A DNA stretch of 64,000 nucleotides from Desulfobulbaceae bacterium (GCA_002868945.1 PKTX01000046.1:56628-120627), one strand, 5' to 3'; positions 37,339 to 46,999 are shown, numbered from the stretch's first letter. Numbers and translations: made by a program. Notes: generated by a model from the sequence alone, not told the origin.

Positions 37339-37785
37339 ATGAGCGACCCCGTAGCACCTTTGGATATTCTCGAAATTCTGCGCCTTCTGCCGCACCGCTA
37401 TCCTTTTCTGTTAATCGATCGCGTCTTGGATTATACGGCAGGAGAAAAGATCAGTGGTCTGAAGAATGTCACGATCAACGAGCCTTTTTTCCAGGGGCAT
37501 TTTCCGGTGGAACCGGTGATGCCTGGGGTGCTCATTGTCGAGGGCATGGCCCAGGCCGGCGCTGTTTTGGCCTTTCTCACCGAGCAGGAGAGGGTGGGGG
37601 AAAGCCTTGTCTATTTTACCGGTATCGACAAGGCCCGTTTTCGACGCAAGGTGGTCCCCGGTGACCAGATTGTCTATGAGATTGTTATTACTCGTCGCAA
37701 GGGCAAGGTGATAAAGATGGATGCCAAGGCCCTTGTTGATGGCGCAGTAGCCGCCGAGGCCCAACTGATGGCCACCTTTTCGTAA
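37339..37785 (+). CDS. fabZ: 3-hydroxyacyl-ACP dehydratase FabZ
   Basis: 148 residues. Hot-dog fold with active-site histidine in [15 protein letters not shown] and [11 protein letters not shown] at the N-terminus. It dehydrates 3-hydroxyacyl-ACP in fatty acid elongation and competes with LpxA/LpxD for the same substrate pool, which explains its conserved place between them. Starts 34 bp after lpxD. Confidence 0.95.
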   Translation: MSDPVAPLDILEILRLLPHRYPFLLIDRVLDYTAGEKISGLKNVTINEPFFQGHFPVEPVMPGVLIVEGMAQAGAVLAFLTEQERVGESLVYFTGIDKARFRRKVVPGDQIVYEIVITRRKGKVIKMDAKALVDGAVAAEAQLMATFS

Positions 37786-37806
37786 TTAGACTTTGCAAGG
37801 AAAAAT

Positions 37807-38610
37807 TTGAGTATGTCCATTCATTCTACTGCCATCATCGACGCCAAGGCGGAACTCGACTCCTCGGTTGAGGTCGGCCCCTATGCCATTATTGATGCCG
37901 GGGTCAAAATCGACGCCGGCAGCGTTATCGGTTCCCATGCCCATGTCTCGGGGCCAACCACCATCGGCAAGGATAACACCATCGGCAGCTTTACCTGTAT
38001 TGGTTTTCCACCCCAGGATCTGAAGTATCATGGTGAGGAGACCGAGCTGGTCATCGGTGACAACAATCATATCCGCGAATTTGTCTCCATGCACCGCGGC
38101 ACGCCCGGCGGCCACGGTAGAACCGCAATCGGCAATAATAATCTTGTCATGGCCTATTGCCATGTGGCCCACGACTGTATCATCGGCAACCATGTTATTA
38201 TGGTAAACAACGCCACCCTGGGCGGCCATGTGGAGATTGGTGATCGGGCCACCGTCGGCGGCATGACGGCAATCCACCAGTTTGTCCGCATTGGTGAATA
38301 CGCCTATATCGGCGGCATGAGTGGTATCAGCCTTGACATTCCGCCCTATGTCATTGTTGCCGGCATCCGCAATGAGCTGCAGATCCGCTCCATTAATCGC
38401 ATCGGTTTGAAGAGGGCGGGCTTTGCCAGTGAAGATATCCGTAACCTCAATAAGGCCTTTATGGTGATCTTTAAGTCAGAGGATCTCCTGCTGCAGGATG
38501 CCTTGGCCCAGGTGGTCAAAGACTATGGCGATTGCCCGCCGGTGGCCCGCATGGTAAATTTTTTCAAGGTGTCCAGCCGGAATGTCGCGCGGTTAAGCAG
38601 CGATGACTGA
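37807..38610 (+). CDS. lpxA: UDP-GlcNAc acyltransferase LpxA
   Basis: 267 residues. Hexapeptide-repeat beta helix; catalytic histidine in MAYCHVAHDCIIG. It performs the first acylation of lipid A synthesis. AAGG six bases before a TTG favours that start; the ATG two codons later gives nearly the same protein. Lies 21 bp after fabZ and overlaps lpxI by eight bases. Confidence 0.94.
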   Translation: MSMSIHSTAIIDAKAELDSSVEVGPYAIIDAGVKIDAGSVIGSHAHVSGPTTIGKDNTIGSFTCIGFPPQDLKYHGEETELVIGDNNHIREFVSMHRGTPGGHGRTAIGNNNLVMAYCHVAHDCIIGNHVIMVNNATLGGHVEIGDRATVGGMTAIHQFVRIGEYAYIGGMSGISLDIPPYVIVAGIRNELQIRSINRIGLKRAGFASEDIRNLNKAFMVIFKSEDLLLQDALAQVVKDYGDCPPVARMVNFFKVSSRNVARLSSDD

Positions 38611-39436
38611 GAAGATCGGCATCATTGCCGGAGGAGGGCAGTTTCCCCACCTCTTTTGCCGGGCCGCCCAAAGGGAGGGGCGACAGGTCTATGTTGCCGG
38701 CCATAAGGGTGAAACCTCCCCTGATCTGCAGGAGCTGGCCGATGGCTTCTGCTGGGTGAAACTGGGCCAGCTCGGTAAGATCCTCAAGTTTTTTAAAGGT
38801 GAGGGGGTTGGCGAGGTTGTCTTTTTAGGGACCATCACCAAAACGAGGATCTTCCGTGATATCTTTCCTGACCTGCGCGGCCTGTCCCTGTGGAATAAAA
38901 TTGATGTCAAGCAGGATGACGCCATCCTGCGCGCCATAGCGGCTGAGCTTGAGCGTGAGGGCCTTGTGGTCCTGGAGTCCACCTGCTACCTGCAGGATCT
39001 CCTCTTCCCCCAGGGAGTGTTGACCACGAAGAAGCCGGACAAGGAGCAGCTCAACGACATTCGCTTCGGTTTTCGGATGGCCAAGGCCATTGGCGACCTT
39101 GATATCGGGCAATGTGTGGTGGTTCGTGACCGAACGGTGCTGGCCGTGGAGGCCATTGACGGCACTGATGCCACCATCAGACGCGGTGGCGCCCTGGCCA
39201 AGGAAAAGGCGGTTGTGGTCAAGGTCCGCAAGCCGGACCAGGATTTTCGCTTTGATCTGCCGGCCATTGGCCTGCAGACCATTGCCTCCATGCAGGAGGT
39301 CAGGGCCGGTGTGCTGGCTGTTGAAACAGGGCAGGCCCTGCTCTTTGATGCCGAGAAGGTCATTGCCGCGGCCAACAGGGCCGGCATCATTGTTGTCGGC
39401 GTCTCTGGAGACGCATCGGACAATATCACCTTCTGA
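38603..39436 (+). CDS. lpxI: UDP-2,3-diacylglucosamine pyrophosphatase LpxI
   Basis: 277 residues. IGIIAGGGQFPHLFCRAA at the N-terminus and EAIDGTDATIRRGG in the C-terminal domain are hallmarks of LpxI (DUF1009). It hydrolyses UDP-diacylglucosamine to lipid X, the step done by LpxH in enterobacteria. The overlap with lpxA supports coupled synthesis. Confidence 0.92.
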   Translation: MTEKIGIIAGGGQFPHLFCRAAQREGRQVYVAGHKGETSPDLQELADGFCWVKLGQLGKILKFFKGEGVGEVVFLGTITKTRIFRDIFPDLRGLSLWNKIDVKQDDAILRAIAAELEREGLVVLESTCYLQDLLFPQGVLTTKKPDKEQLNDIRFGFRMAKAIGDLDIGQCVVVRDRTVLAVEAIDGTDATIRRGGALAKEKAVVVKVRKPDQDFRFDLPAIGLQTIASMQEVRAGVLAVETGQALLFDAEKVIAAANRAGIIVVGVSGDASDNITF

Positions 39437-39461
39437 TTATTGACGCCTCCGGACACTCTCT

Positions 39462-40328
39462 ATGAAAGCCATGGTTCTCGCGGCCGGGCTCGGCACCCGC
39501 TTGCTGCCCTACAGCGCGCAGCGCCCCAAGCCCCTCTTTCCCGTGTTGAATATTCCCCTGTTGCACCGCACCGTGACCGACCTGCAGGCGGCCGGTTTCA
39601 GCGAGGTGGCGGTCAACTGCCATCACCTGGCCGGGCAGATCAAGACGGCCATGGCTGACAGGGCCGGGGTCACCCTCTTTGCCGAAGAGGAGGTGCTGGG
39701 CACCGGCGGCGGTCTGCGCAATGCCATGTCCTGGCTGGGCAGGGAGCCGGTGCTGGTGGTCAACGGCGATATCTTTCACACCCTTGACTATGCGGCGCTC
39801 TATGAGGCGCATCTGCAGAGTGGCGGCCCGGCCAGCCTGGTGCTGCATGATTTTCCACGCTTCAACAAGGTGAGTGTGGATGAGCGCGGCACCATAATCG
39901 ATTTTGCACCATATGCTCGGGCCGCCCGTCTGCTGGCCTTCACCGGTATCCACATTATTGAGCCGCAGCTCCTGGAAATCATTCCGCCCGCCTCTTTTTA
40001 TGATATCATCAACTGTTATCGGCACTGGCTGAGGCGGGGCATGCAGATCAGGGCCCTGGTGGCGGAAGATCATTTCTGGAGTGATATGGGGACGCCGGCT
40101 GATTATCTGGCCCTGCATGGCCGGCTCTTGACCGATCCACGTTTCGGCGCGGCCTCATCCTTCTGCCTGGCCCCTGATCTGGACCTGCCGGAGGTGGAGC
40201 TGCATGATTGGGCGGCCGTCGGGCCCGGGGCCCGCATCGGTGCGGGGGCTTGCCTGACCAGGGTGGTGGTTTGGCCGGGCGCCCGAGTGGCCCCGGACAG
40301 CCGGTTGCAGGATACCATTATTGTCTGA
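39462..40328 (+). CDS. murU: Sugar-1-phosphate nucleotidyltransferase, MurU-like
   Basis: 288 residues. Nucleotidyltransferase motif AAGLGTRLLPYSAQRPKPL, metal site VVNGDIF, then a C-terminal left-handed-helix tail (AVGPGARIGAGACL) absent from short MurU proteins. Next to an AmgK-like kinase it most likely makes UDP-MurNAc from MurNAc-1-phosphate in peptidoglycan recycling. Mannose- or glucose-1-phosphate transferases have similar sequences, so substrate is inferred from context. A repeat lies between it and the kinase gene. Confidence 0.72.
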   Translation: MKAMVLAAGLGTRLLPYSAQRPKPLFPVLNIPLLHRTVTDLQAAGFSEVAVNCHHLAGQIKTAMADRAGVTLFAEEEVLGTGGGLRNAMSWLGREPVLVVNGDIFHTLDYAALYEAHLQSGGPASLVLHDFPRFNKVSVDERGTIIDFAPYARAARLLAFTGIHIIEPQLLEIIPPASFYDIINCYRHWLRRGMQIRALVAEDHFWSDMGTPADYLALHGRLLTDPRFGAASSFCLAPDLDLPEVELHDWAAVGPGARIGAGACLTRVVVWPGARVAPDSRLQDTIIV

Positions 40329-40342
40329 AGAGAGATGTTCCA

Positions 40343-40538
40343 GGGTATCTTGAATAATGAGATATTGCGGAGTCTCGCTTTGCTCGCTTACCTGTTCGAG
40401 CTGGAGACCCCTGGAAGATAAAAACTGCCCCAGGGGCATTTCTTGCGGGCAGGCAGCATATCGGGCATATGTGAGGATTTTTGTTTTCGCGGGCGATGAA
40501 AACAAAATCGGCCCAAAAGAGCAAGTATTCAAGATGGC
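40343..40538. repeat. A-type MITE-like repeat between murU and amgK
   Basis: Left end GGTATCTTGAATAATGAG, right end GAGCAAGTATTCAAGATGG; the core inverted terminus is ATCTTGAATA. Inside, GGAGTCTCGC...GCTTACCTGTTCGAG is the reverse of the sequence at 32637-32672. No open reading frame of its own. Confidence 0.6.
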
Positions 40539-40639
40539 CTCTCTTTTGTTTGAGGCATTTCCGCCACCAGCTCGGAGAGGTACGAACTCAACTTGCCGGC
40601 TTGTGTTATCTCCTTGAGATTGTGTAGGTTGATAGTGGC

Positions 40640-41752
40640 ATGGCAAGGTTTTTTCAAATGATGGCGCAAAAAACTGAAAAAAAGGAAAGGGCGCCCCAAC
40701 GGGCCCAGCTCGGCGAGTTGCTGGCCCAAGTGGCGGGCCAGACGGCGCCTCGGCAGGTGCGACAGTTGGCCGGTGATGGCTCGGATCGCCTCTTCTACAG
40801 GATAACCGGCGATTTCCCCTGTGTGGCGGTCTTCCCGGCGGCCGGCCATGCCAAGGCCATGGCCGAGGCACGCTCCAGCTACACCATTGCCTGCCACCTG
40901 AGCGATGCCGGTGTACCGGTTCCGCAGGTCCTGGGCTATGATCGCCACAGGGGTATTATCCTCTTTGAGGATGTCGGCGATGTCCATCTGCATGCCCTGG
41001 TGGCGGGCCGCGGCAGCTTTAGTGACGTTCTGCCCCTTTACCGACAGGCGGTTGACGCTCTCTTGCGGCTGCAGATCGACGGTGCCAAGGGATTTGACGA
41101 GCGTTGCTGCTGGGATACGGCCCGCTATGACATGTCTCTCATGCTGGAACGGGAGTCGGGCTATTTCCTTGATGCCTTTTGTCGGGAGTATATGGGTCGC
41201 TTGGTTGATGAGAGCGGCTTACACCGTGAGTTTGTCGAGATTGCCCGGAGTGCGGCGCGCCAGCGCCATGATTTTTTGTTGCACAGGGATTTTCAGTCCC
41301 GCAACCTCATGGTGCATGAGGGCAGGGTTCGCATTATTGATTTTCAGGGCGCCCGTTTCGGCCCCCTGGCCTATGACCTGGCCTCCCTGCTGCTTGATCC
41401 CTATGCCGGGCTGCTGCCGACGGAGCAGGAACAGATTTTTGCCTACTATGTGGAGCAGGCCGCCGCGCTTTTAGCCGATTTTGACGGAGAAGGTTTTCGG
41501 CAGGGCTACACCTTTCTGGCCCTGCAGAGAAATCTACAGATTCTCGGGGCCTTTGCCTTTTTGTCGCAGCGGAAGGCGAAAGTTTTTTTTGAACAATATA
41601 TTATGCCCGCTGCTCTCAGTCTTCAGCAGCTTTTAGACGGCATGGATGATCGTCTGCCGCAGCTTAGGGCTCTTGTTGCCGATATCTGTGCTGAGCTGCG
41701 CGAGGCCCAGGCCTTTGCGCAGGCGGGACACATCCTGATGGAAGAGAGATAA
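40640..41752 (+). CDS. amgK: Amino-sugar kinase, AmgK-like (aminoglycoside phosphotransferase fold)
   Basis: 370 residues. Kinase motifs: LLHRDFQSRNLMV (catalytic D217) and IIDFQGARFGPLAYDLASLL (DFQ in place of DFG), the form seen in AmgK. AmgK phosphorylates MurNAc/GlcNAc at the anomeric carbon for MurU. The start may also be the ATG at 40658, which has AAGG nine bases upstream. The stop overlaps the der start by one base. Confidence 0.75.
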   Translation: MARFFQMMAQKTEKKERAPQRAQLGELLAQVAGQTAPRQVRQLAGDGSDRLFYRITGDFPCVAVFPAAGHAKAMAEARSSYTIACHLSDAGVPVPQVLGYDRHRGIILFEDVGDVHLHALVAGRGSFSDVLPLYRQAVDALLRLQIDGAKGFDERCCWDTARYDMSLMLERESGYFLDAFCREYMGRLVDESGLHREFVEIARSAARQRHDFLLHRDFQSRNLMVHEGRVRIIDFQGARFGPLAYDLASLLLDPYAGLLPTEQEQIFAYYVEQAAALLADFDGEGFRQGYTFLALQRNLQILGAFAFLSQRKAKVFFEQYIMPAALSLQQLLDGMDDRLPQLRALVADICAELREAQAFAQAGHILMEER

Positions 41753-43119
41753 TGAACGAACGTATCAGTGAAGATCGCGGCCGCGATGTGCCCCTTGTCG
41801 CTTTGGTGGGCCGTCCCAATGTCGGTAAATCCACATTGTTCAACCGGCTGACCAAATCCAATAAGGCCATTGTCGATCCCACCCCCGGCGTCACCCGCGA
41901 TCGCCATTACGGGCCGGTGGTCTGGGATGAGCGCCGTATTATCCTGGTGGATACCGGCGGTATTGAACTGGGCGGCGCCGATGACGTCATCACCGATCAG
42001 ATCCAGGATCAAACCTGGGCCGCCATCCAGGAGGCGGATATTATCATCCACGTCATGGATGGCGTGGGCGGTGTGCTGGCCGAGGATTACGAGGTGGTCA
42101 GCCGCCTGCGCCGCGCCGGCAAGCCGGTCTACCACCTGGTGAACAAGGTGGATGGTCCGGAAAGGGAAGGGGAGATCCTCAGTCAGTTTTATGAATTGGG
42201 CATAGATGATCTCTGGGCCGTTTCAGCAGCGCATGGCTATGGTCTCAAGACTTTTTTCGAGGCCTTCTTTGCCGCCCTGCCCGATGGTGACGAGCGCCCG
42301 GACATACCTGAAGAGGCCATCAGGGTGGCCTGCATCGGCCGGCCCAATGTCGGCAAATCGTCGCTGATTAATAAACTGCTGGGCCAGGATCGTATGCTGG
42401 TTTCCGATATACCCGGCACGACGCGCGACTCCGTGGACAGTCTCCTGGAGAAAAACGGCAAGCAGTATCTGCTCATCGACACGGCCGGTATCCGCCGCAA
42501 GGGCAAGGTTCGCGAAAAGATTGAAAAGTTCAGCGTCATGCGTGCCCTTTCCTCCTTGGAACGCTGTGATATCGCCCTGCTGCTGGTGGACGCCAGTGAG
42601 GGGATTACCGAACAGGATACCAAGGTTATCGGTTATGCCATGGAGCGGGGCCGTGCCTGTCTGATCCTTGTCAACAAGTGGGATCTGGTGCGGGGTGAGA
42701 AGAAGAGGGAGCGCTGGATCATGGATGAGGTAACCATGGCCACCAAGTTCATGCCCTATGCGCCGATCCTCAAGATCTCCGCCCTCACCGGCATGTCGCT
42801 GACCAAGATCCTGCTGACCATTAATGAGGTGTTTGCCCAGTACACATCCACCTTTACCACCAATTCCCTCAACCAGATTCTGAAGAGGGCCACGGAGACG
42901 CATGTGCCCCCCCTGCACAAGGGCCGCCGCCTGAAGCTGTACTACACAACCCAGGTGGGGACCTCGCCGCCGACCTTTGTTCTCTTTGCCAACTATCCCA
43001 AAGGCATACACTTTTCCTACTACCGTTTTCTGGTGAACCAGTTTCGGGAAGAGCTTGGCCTGATTCATTCCCCGGTCAAGCTTCTGCTCAGGGAGCGCAA
43101 ACGTAAGAAGTATGGTTGA
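41752..43119 (+). CDS. der: Ribosome-assembly GTPase Der (EngA)
   Basis: 455 residues. Two tandem GTPase domains, each with GRPNVGKS (near residues 22 and 204), and a C-terminal KH-like domain. DTGG and DTAG are the G3 motifs; NKVD and NKWD are G4. Der is needed for 50S subunit maturation. Followed by tRNA-Ser, SRP RNA and dnaX. Confidence 0.96.
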   Translation: MNERISEDRGRDVPLVALVGRPNVGKSTLFNRLTKSNKAIVDPTPGVTRDRHYGPVVWDERRIILVDTGGIELGGADDVITDQIQDQTWAAIQEADIIIHVMDGVGGVLAEDYEVVSRLRRAGKPVYHLVNKVDGPEREGEILSQFYELGIDDLWAVSAAHGYGLKTFFEAFFAALPDGDERPDIPEEAIRVACIGRPNVGKSSLINKLLGQDRMLVSDIPGTTRDSVDSLLEKNGKQYLLIDTAGIRRKGKVREKIEKFSVMRALSSLERCDIALLLVDASEGITEQDTKVIGYAMERGRACLILVNKWDLVRGEKKRERWIMDEVTMATKFMPYAPILKISALTGMSLTKILLTINEVFAQYTSTFTTNSLNQILKRATETHVPPLHKGRRLKLYYTTQVGTSPPTFVLFANYPKGIHFSYYRFLVNQFREELGLIHSPVKLLLRERKRKKYG

Positions 43120-43314
43120 AAAAGTGCCGGTTCGGCCAAGCAGGCCCCCGCCGGAAGCCCGGCTCACGAGATTCCTGAAAACAACCACGCTGTTATTGCC
43201 GGCACGCTGGGGGCGGCAAAAAGAGGAACTGCAAAAAAAACTCTTTTAAAAGAAATGACAACCGGGTAGAGTGTCGACCTCAATTTGGGGTGGTCAGATC
43301 ATCTCAAAGAGTGC

Positions 43315-43402
43315 GGAGAGGTGTCCGAGAGGCCGAAGGAGCACGCCTGGAAAGTGTGTATAGTGAAAGCTATCGAGGGTTCGAATCCCTCTCTCTCCGC
43401 CA
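43315..43402 (+). tRNA. tRNA-Ser (GGA)
   Basis: 88 nt with encoded CCA. Acceptor GGAGAGG pairs with TCTCTCC (one G-T); discriminator G. Anticodon GGA at 43349-43351 in loop CTGGAAA. A long variable arm (TATAGTGAAAGCTAT) is typical of serine tRNA. T-arm GAGGGTTCGAATCCCTC. Confidence 0.95.
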
Positions 43403-43458
43403 TCATATACCATTATTTGTCTGCCTGGGTAATGGCTGATAAAATGCAATATTTTGAT

Positions 43459-43554
43459 AGCCGGGTCCTGTGCAACGTCGGCTCGTGAACCCCGTCAGGT
43501 CCGGAAGGAAGCAGCGGTAGCGATTCCCGACGTGTGCCGCAGGGGTGCCTGGCT
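43459..43554 (+). ncRNA. ffs: Signal recognition particle RNA (4.5S type)
   Basis: About 96 nt. The conserved tip GTCAGGTCCGGAAGGAAGCA with the GGAA tetraloop and the closing strands AGCCGGGTCC / GGTGCCTGGCT form one long hairpin. It binds Ffh for membrane targeting. A T-run directly follows (43558-43565) and should act with the closing stem as terminator. Position before dnaX is common in this phylum. Confidence 0.95.
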
Positions 43555-43586
43555 ATCTTTTTTTTGTATCCCCCGACCCTCCCCCT

Positions 43587-45440
43587 ATGTCCTATCTCGT
43601 CCTTGCCCGCAAATGGCGGCCACAAAACTTTCATGATGTAGTTGGGCAGCAGCCGGTGGTGCGGACATTGCAAAATGCCCTGCGCCGGCAGCGGGTGGCT
43701 CATGCCATGCTCTTTTCCGGGGTGCGTGGCGTCGGCAAGACCACCCTGGCCAGAATCATGGCCAAGGCCCTCAACTGCGAGTCCGAGGCGGAGGAGGTGC
43801 CCTGTAATGTCTGTGCGTCGTGTCGGGAGATCACTGCCGGCACAGCCGTTGATCTCAAGGAGATCGACGGTGCCTCCAATCGTGGCATTCAGGAGATCCG
43901 CGAACTCAAGGAGAATATCCGTTTTTTTCCCGGCAGCCGGCGCTATAAGATCGTCATTATCGACGAGGTGCACATGCTCACCGCCGAGGCCTTTAACGCC
44001 TTGCTCAAGACCCTGGAAGAGCCGCCCGAGCATGTCTATTTCATGTTCGCCACCACTGAGCTGCACAAGGTGCCCATCACCATTCTCTCCCGCTGCCAGC
44101 GCTATGAGTTGAAGCGGGTGGATTTTGACACCCTGAGCCGTTTTTTTGCCAAGATAGCCAGTGCGGAGGAGGTGACGATCTCGCCGGCCGCCCTGGAGAT
44201 GATTGTTCGGGAGGCGGACGGCAGTGTGCGTGATGGCCTCAGTCTCCTGGATCAGATGTTTTCCTTTGCCGCGCAGGACAGTGCCGGCACCGTGACCGTG
44301 CAGGACGAGGATGTTGTTCAGGTTCTTGGCCTTGTCGACCGTCGCGTTTTTGTGACATTGGCCGAGGCGGTGCTGGCCGGAGACCTGGCCCGTTGTCTGG
44401 AGGTTCTTGAAGAGACCTATCTGCTTGGCGTTGATCTCAAGAGGTTCAGCGATGATCTCCTCGGCTTTTTTCGGGCCCTGATGATCTGCAAGACAACCGA
44501 GGATGCGGCCCGCCTGGTAGATGTGGCGGCCCAGGATCTTACCATCATGCAGGAGATTGCTGCCGGCGTCAGCAAGGAAACCCTCTATCAGCTCTTTCAG
44601 ATTTTCATGCAGGGCGCCGAGGAGCTGCGCTATGCCGGCCAACCGCGACTGGCCCTGGAAATGACCTTTGTGCGGGCCAGCCAGGTGGGCGAGGTGATGC
44701 CGGCCGCAGAGCTGGCCGCCCGTCTTGATAAGCTTATTGCGGCAAGCGCTGGCCTGGTTGCCGGCCGCCCCGACCCTTTGGCTGCCGAGCCTCAAAAAAA
44801 AACTGTAAAGAATGACCCGGCCCGGCCTCCGGCGCCGCCTGCCAGGCCGGGGCCGGAGACCGTGGTACGGGAGCCGGAAGAGCGGCTCGCCTCGGCTGTT
44901 GATTCTGTATCTCAGGCGGCGATGGCCGCCGCGCCGGAAGCGCTGCAGGAGACCGCGGCTGAGCGGCCTGAGCAAGCCCCGGACAGTGGTGCCGGCCGGC
45001 CGGCGCCCCAACCCCAGGCCCCGCAGGAGAAGGGCGGCGGTGTGGTTGTCGAGCTCAAGCAGCGTGATGTGCTGCGGGAATGGCAGGGGTTTGTCGCCTA
45101 TGTCAAAGAGCGCAAGCCGTGGATGGCCCAAACCCTGCGTCTGTGCAACAGCCCTCACCTGGAAGAGGGAAAACTGATGGTTCGTTTTGACAATCCGGCC
45201 GACTGCACCCTGCTGTCGCAGGGTGATAACCTCAAGGCCTTGACCACCTATGCCCAGGATTTTTTTCAGGCGGAACTCTATATGGAGATCTGTTCCCTTG
45301 CCTGTGAGGTCAGCGAGGCAGATGGTGCCAGTCCGCGTCAGGAGCGTCGCGCCCTGGCGGCCGAACCCCTGGTGCAGACAGTCACGGAGATCTTTGACGG
45401 CAAGGTGGTGGGCATCCGCACCGGCCCTAAATTCCGCTAG
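43587..45440 (+). CDS. dnaX: DNA polymerase III tau/gamma subunit
   Basis: 617 residues. Clamp-loader ATPase: Walker A GVRGVGKTT, zinc-binding CESEAEEVPCNVCASC, DEVHML and the sensor STILSRCQRYE-like segment TILSRCQRYELKR. The C-terminal part (about 405-500) is a proline/alanine-rich linker, then domain V. A run of nine A (44794-44802) at codons 403-406 could give a frameshifted short gamma form. The ATG at 43587 starts MSYLVLARKWRP, the usual N-terminus. Confidence 0.94.
   Translation: MSYLVLARKWRPQNFHDVVGQQPVVRTLQNALRRQRVAHAMLFSGVRGVGKTTLARIMAKALNCESEAEEVPCNVCASCREITAGTAVDLKEIDGASNRGIQEIRELKENIRFFPGSRRYKIVIIDEVHMLTAEAFNALLKTLEEPPEHVYFMFATTELHKVPITILSRCQRYELKRVDFDTLSRFFAKIASAEEVTISPAALEMIVREADGSVRDGLSLLDQMFSFAAQDSAGTVTVQDEDVVQVLGLVDRRVFVTLAEAVLAGDLARCLEVLEETYLLGVDLKRFSDDLLGFFRALMICKTTEDAARLVDVAAQDLTIMQEIAAGVSKETLYQLFQIFMQGAEELRYAGQPRLALEMTFVRASQVGEVMPAAELAARLDKLIAASAGLVAGRPDPLAAEPQKKTVKNDPARPPAPPARPGPETVVREPEERLASAVDSVSQAAMAAAPEALQETAAERPEQAPDSGAGRPAPQPQAPQEKGGGVVVELKQRDVLREWQGFVAYVKERKPWMAQTLRLCNSPHLEEGKLMVRFDNPADCTLLSQGDNLKALTTYAQDFFQAELYMEICSLACEVSEADGASPRQERRALAAEPLVQTVTEIFDGKVVGIRTGPKFR
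44794..44815 (+). promoter_or_regulatory. Candidate programmed slippage site in dnaX
   Basis: Frame CAA AAA AAA ACT. A -1 shift gives four codons and then TGA (44813-44815); a +1 shift meets TAA almost at once. A stem CCCGGCCT / AGGCCGGG (44821-44851) lies downstream. The result would be a gamma-like protein of about 409 residues. Confidence 0.5.
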
Positions 45441-45763
45441 TGGCACCGCCCGGATGCAATGATGTAATGCTTTCCCAGAGTCAGCCCTGTTTTTTGCCGG
45501 GGCAGGGTAGGGCGAAAGCCGTTGCCGTGTCGGGGCGTCTCCCCAGTCGGCCTTGTGACCCGCGCAAGCCGTCCCCAGGCCGACCCCTTACCCCTTGCCC
45601 CTTGTTTCTTGAGCCTCAGCCACTCGGTCGCTCAATCAAACAAAAAAGGCGAAATTTTAAAATTGCTAAGCAGCGCAGCACATTGAGATTGTAAAAAAAG
45701 GAGCAGGGGTGGGCGCATGCTGCCCTTTTATTCCGCATCCTTCTACTTTATGGAGTTTTTGTT
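45441..45763. other. Intergenic region between dnaX and ybaB
   Basis: 323 bp. Contains no gene, RNA or convincing terminator that I can support; base composition shifts from GC-rich to A-rich towards ybaB. Confidence 0.4.
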
Positions 45764-46081
45764 ATGGATATGAACGCGATTATGCAACAGGCCCAGCAGT
45801 TTCAGGCCAAGATGGCTGAAATGCAGAATGAACTGGCTGACAAGACGGTAAGCGCCTCCGTGGGCGGCGGTATGGTCAGTGCCGTGGTCAACGGCAGGCA
45901 TGAGGTGGTCTCCATCACCATCGATAAAGAGGTGATTAATCCGGAGGATCCGGTTATGTTGCAGGATCTGGTGGTGGCCGCCGTTAATGAGGCCATGAAA
46001 CAGGCCAAGGAGATGATCCAGGCGGAGATGGCCAAGCTCACCGGTGGTATGGGGCTGGATATTCCCAATATGTTTGGTTGA
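45764..46081 (+). CDS. ybaB: YbaB/EbfC nucleoid-associated protein
   Basis: 105 residues. The N-terminal helix IMQQAQQFQAKMAEMQ and the segment VVNGRHEVVSITID are the family pattern. A DNA-binding dimer of uncertain role, conserved between dnaX and recR. TGGAG precedes the ATG. Confidence 0.92.
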   Translation: MDMNAIMQQAQQFQAKMAEMQNELADKTVSASVGGGMVSAVVNGRHEVVSITIDKEVINPEDPVMLQDLVVAAVNEAMKQAKEMIQAEMAKLTGGMGLDIPNMFG

Positions 46082-46257
46082 TAGTGCAGGAGTTGCCAGG
46101 CCCGAGAAGTATGAGGTTGAGATGCACGGCATGTTCTTTGTCGAGACTTGCCGGCAGCTTGTTTGTGGATTTTTCCTTGGCTGATATGCGGCAAAGCAAC
46201 CAGGAGACAATTTCCTTGCAGAACACTAGTTAAGATTTATTACGACAAATAAAAGCC

Positions 46258-46857
46258 ATGAACATAGTGCCACCGGCCCTTGACAAGCTGATCGCCGATT
46301 TTAAAAAATTGCCTGGTATCGGCCAGAAAACAGCCACCCGTCTCGCCCTCCATCTCTTGCGGCGGCCGGTTGAAGAGGCCCGTACCCTGGCCGGCGATCT
46401 GGCCGGCCTGCATGACGCCATCAAGCTCTGCTCCAACTGTTTCGCCTTTTCCGAACATGATCCCTGTGCCATCTGTGGCGACAGTCGGCGTGACTCGTCC
46501 CTGGTCTGTGTGGTGGAGGAGTCGGGTGACCTGATGGCCATTGAAAAGACCGGGGTCTTCAAGGGACAGTATCATATCCTGCACGGCGTTCTTTCTCCCA
46601 TGGACGGTATTGGTCCGGGGGAGATAAAGATTAACGACCTGGAGCAACGTATTCGCAAACAGGGGGTCAGGGAGGTGCTTATTGCCACCAGCTCCACTGT
46701 GCCGGGCGAGGCCACAGCCGCCTATCTGAGTCATCATCTCCAGGGCTGTGGCGCCCGGGTGACCAGGCTGGCCTGCGGTATTCCCATTGGTATGGATATC
46801 AAGTATGCCGACGAACTTACCTTGAGCCGGGCCATTGAGGCGCGAAAAAATGCGTAA
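46258..46857 (+). CDS. recR: Recombination mediator RecR
   Basis: 199 residues. Helix-hairpin-helix KLPGIGQKTATRLA, zinc site CSNC...CAICGD and a TOPRIM domain (CVVEESGDLMAIEKTG). RecR with RecO/RecF loads RecA at gaps. The genome thus has both RecBCD and a RecFOR component. Confidence 0.95.
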   Translation: MNIVPPALDKLIADFKKLPGIGQKTATRLALHLLRRPVEEARTLAGDLAGLHDAIKLCSNCFAFSEHDPCAICGDSRRDSSLVCVVEESGDLMAIEKTGVFKGQYHILHGVLSPMDGIGPGEIKINDLEQRIRKQGVREVLIATSSTVPGEATAAYLSHHLQGCGARVTRLACGIPIGMDIKYADELTLSRAIEARKNA

Positions 46858-46999
46858 TATCAGGGTGGCAGCTTCTCCTTTCTTCTTGTGAAAAACAGCC
46901 TTTTCCCATTGACAGGAATGGCGGGAGCTGGTATTAAATTCTGCGTTTTTCCTGGATTCATCATCGATCACCAGCGCAACGGTGAGAGCATATTTTTGT

